Assembly: GCA_947568835.1 (NCBI GenBank)
Contig: OX387604.1
Location: 3,576,001 to 3,640,000, forward strand
Source: Protonemura montana
Lineage: Eukaryota; Arthropoda; Insecta; Plecoptera; Nemouridae
Direction: 5' to 3'
Length of the DNA: 64,000 bases
The notes below the pieces were generated by a model, which saw only the letters and a list, made by a program, of their open reading frames with translations, was not told the origin of the DNA and did no database searches. The position numbers were made by a program, and so were the translations under genes. Positions 61,494 through 64,000 of this stretch are shown here, in pieces (position 1 is the stretch's first letter; each line of letters opens with the position of its first letter).

Positions 61494-64000
61494 CGAGGAC
61501 GCGCTGTGAGAGTTTACTCGGGTGTCTGAGGAAACATGGGAAACCTTTGTTAGTTAGATAATATCTTTCATTGCTTGCTTTGCGGGGCATAACGTCACGT
61601 TAGTTCAGAGGCAGTTTGCGTCTCGAGTCCGGGAAATATTCATAATTCTTGATTCATTTGTGTGACATGAGAGAAGTCGAGAAATATTTGGTGACAAGGC
61701 CATTGTTGTTAGACTTCCTGATCAAGTTTTGGTCGTTGTAGGTTCTTGCTAGAGGTGTATCGTTCTTCACAGTTAGATTGGTTCGGTACCGAACCGTAGT
61801 AGGTTTGTTAGGTTTTGATTGGTTCGTTAGGTTGATTAGGTTTTGGTGTAGAATGGTCGTTTCTTTGTCGCTTTGTCCATCGTTGAGGGTCGCCAGAATT
61901 AGGTTAATTTGATTTTCTAGTTTTCATGTCCAATTTTTTGTCTTCTCTCATGTTGCGTTTTTTTCTCTTAGCTTGCCTTACGCCTAGAATATGTAATATT
62001 GTGGTCAATTAAGTTAACGTAAAATCATAGCAGATAGAGTCATAAGGGAGAGTAGAGTTTCCTCAGATGCATTGAGATTCATGTGACCTAATTTACAAGC
62101 CATAGGACTTTATTGCTCGCCTGCATAATGTTCCTGTTTGCACCCGTGAGGCCCGCCTCGGACGTTCGTTTTTCATGGTTTTCGCGCGTCTTAAGTCAAG
62201 CTAATGCTGGGCGATTGATTATAATCTCCATAAATCAGATTATAATCGGCCATGACCACTGACCTCACGGAACAAACGCTTGTAAATATCAAATGAATCA
62301 CTCTCACAGTTAGCAAGATTTACGTAAACAAAAACACGTAAATAGAAATTCAAATATTGTTAAAGCATTTGAATTGTATTTGATGGCGATATTATTGTCA
62401 TTCTATACATTGCGTTGTGATATAAAAATGTACAACTCTATAGCCTTTTGATTGGAATCCCTGGATGAAAAGGAATTTCACGAGTTAGCGGTGCTTGTAA
62501 AACTGGAATTCCTGTAACTTCCACTTCCAAATTTCCCTTCTGCCTAAAAGTACCTCAGTATGTTTTTATTATTGTACAAGATTTTTCAGTTGGGCCGGGT
62601 TTTCTTTTGATAGTTAGTTACAGCAGGTTTAGTTACTCAAGGTAGCAATAAATCGTATATGTGTTGGGATTTGGACGCCGTATAACCCCTTCTGAAAATC
62701 CGGCCCAAATTATCCTTCTGCCTAAATACAGAGCCCAGCCTACATCTGGGCTCGGTATGTTCTTATCAATGTACAAGATTTTTTAGTTGGACTAGCTTTT
62801 CGTCCGGTAGTTACAGCTGGCTTAGACATTTCCGCATCTTTGGTAAATGGTGAGTTTCTTATTTAAGTCGTAATTGTGTCCTTTTAGTGCATTCTCAGTA
62901 TATAAGTAATTGTGTGTGTAATTTTGTGCCTGGATATAGGTTGTTTTTCTGTTTCTTTTAATTACTCACAATATTTTTAATTACTTTATGTTAGAATTTG
63001 CGCCTATGGGCCTATATCACATGGTCCATTGCTGGGTTCCTGAGTGGCTTAGCGGGAAGTTTGTAGCCTCCTAAGGGTTACTTATATGTCAGCCATGTTT
63101 AATCGGAATGTGCCTCTGTGGTTGGGCCGGACCCCATCAAGCAGCACATTCAGATAGTCAAGTTGGAAAATCTTGTAAAATGATAATAGCATAACGAGGC
63201 ATGGGCGTCCGCAGGATTTTTTCCAGGAAGGTGCAAATGCTTCCAAGGAGACAAAGGGGCTTCAACTGCGGGTGGGGGGGGGGGGGGGGGGGTAAATATG
63301 TTGAATGAAAACTAATCTGGGCGAAACACTCGCCTACCGCCACTGTGGACGTCAGCATATGCACTTGATGGAGACTATGGTTTTGTCACCAGCGTGTGTC
63401 TCAGTTCGTCGGTTAGGGATGAGGTTGAGTCTGGATTCATTTAGTGGCCAATATCCAAAGCTTGATCCAAGTCCAAGCTCCAAGCTTATCCAAGTCCTTG
63501 ATTTATCTGGACCGAGTTCCTCAATTTTTACCATTGTTGGTTTCTGCATTTTAATCTACAAAACGACTGATTACTTTGTTTAATTGACTCATCAAATGGC
63601 TTATTATTATTTTTTAATTCTGTTCTAATTAGCTAGGATGGTAGGAGCAAATTTTGGTTTACCAAAGTTCAATTCTTTGAATGGGACATTTTTTCGAGAT
63701 GGAATGGTCATAGCCTTTTAAAAACCTACGTAGTGTTCGAATCTCATGTCCTAGATGTTAATTTATTTAAATTCTTTCATACTGAAGCCTAGACCATGAA
63801 ATTCTTAGGTCATATGGCTTATCAAATTTAAACTGTTGTGTAGGTACTAGTTCTGTAACAATCAACTAGATTACACTGCCATTGCGTGCGCTGGTAAGAT
63901 CGCACTACAACGCAGAAAATATCGTATCTTGTAAAGGTTTGCAACAAGTTTTGCAACTAAAGTCAGAATATCACATATGTATGTATAATTTTTTTTATAA
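61494..64000. other. 3' flank, no further gene seen
   Basis: Contains a direct duplication at 62535-62830 and a 19-nt G run at 63274-63292. The open frames at 63158-63583 show no motif. Confidence 0.4.
62535..62830 (+). repeat. Diverged direct repeat, about 180 bp period
   Basis: 62535-62640 and 62715-62830 share CCTTCTGCCTAAA, CAGTATGTTTTTAT/CGGTATGTTCTTAT, GTACAAGATTTTT, AGTTGG and TAGTTACAGC in order. The second copy has a small hairpin insertion (AGCCCAG…CTGGGCT). Confidence 0.7.

Noticed and set aside
63045..63135. tRNA-Leu/Ser-like sequence (GAGTGGCTTAGCGGG)
   Set aside because: An A-box-like word without a B box or cloverleaf.

Overview
The window is animal nuclear DNA, most likely from an arthropod. 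It is AT-rich, the genes are split into short exons with GT–AG introns, there is no operon structure, and decayed non-LTR retrotransposons and SINEs are scattered throughout. An arthropod source is suggested by a secreted lipid-binding protein of the mite group-7 allergen / juvenile-hormone-binding-like class and by a TATA box spaced correctly from a TCA-type initiator. The species cannot be named from the sequence.

Genes, left to right. At 3-155 (+) is the last coding exon of an unrecognised gene. At 4196-5006 (-) is an unrecognised charged 240-residue protein with four KTGAIP repeats. At 10922-14730 (-) are four phase-compatible exons of a MIF4G-type translation factor resembling PAIP1/CTIF. 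At 17924-21067 (-) is a complete four-exon gene for a secreted group-7-allergen-like protein. At 25613-28759 (+) are the ARID, chromo-barrel and C-terminal exons of an ARID4 homologue. At 30426-37230 (-) is a four-exon TMEM205 homologue with a visible core promoter at 37691-37722. At 53066-53887 (+) are three exons from the C-terminal domain of an M1 aminopeptidase. At about 55775-61493 (+) is an unrecognised multi-exon gene with a possible alternative last-exon arrangement. These genes are not obviously related in function.

Repeats fill most of the rest. Decayed Jockey/CR1-like LINE 3' ends lie at 1650-3246, 7205-7953, 9232-9510, 24036-24953, 30823-31563, 47960-48135 and 48800-49126. A SINE family with a 5S-rRNA-derived head and a conserved body of about 300 bp has copies or fragments at 10491, 33703, 34291, 38765, 45010-45800, 47534-48208, 48457-49188 and 54050. 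One copy is nested inside another with a visible target-site duplication. A second family carries a tRNA-like module behind a conserved leader (41.6, 56.7 and 57.5-57.9 kb). There are also foldback (palindromic) elements at 10.2-10.8 and 23.5-23.9 kb, inverted repeats at 0.13-0.28 and 22.4-22.8 kb, hAT-like ends at 21.8 and 31.9-32.4 kb, and a 43-bp minisatellite with a 129-bp higher-order period at 42.8-43.3 kb. A GC-rich block of about 1.06 kb bounded by inverted repeats lies at 58.24-59.30 kb.

The strongest candidates for something undescribed are the 5S-headed SINE family and the GC-rich block inside the 55.8-61.5 kb gene. All gene models rest on reading frames, splice-site phase matching and recalled family motifs. 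No database search was possible.
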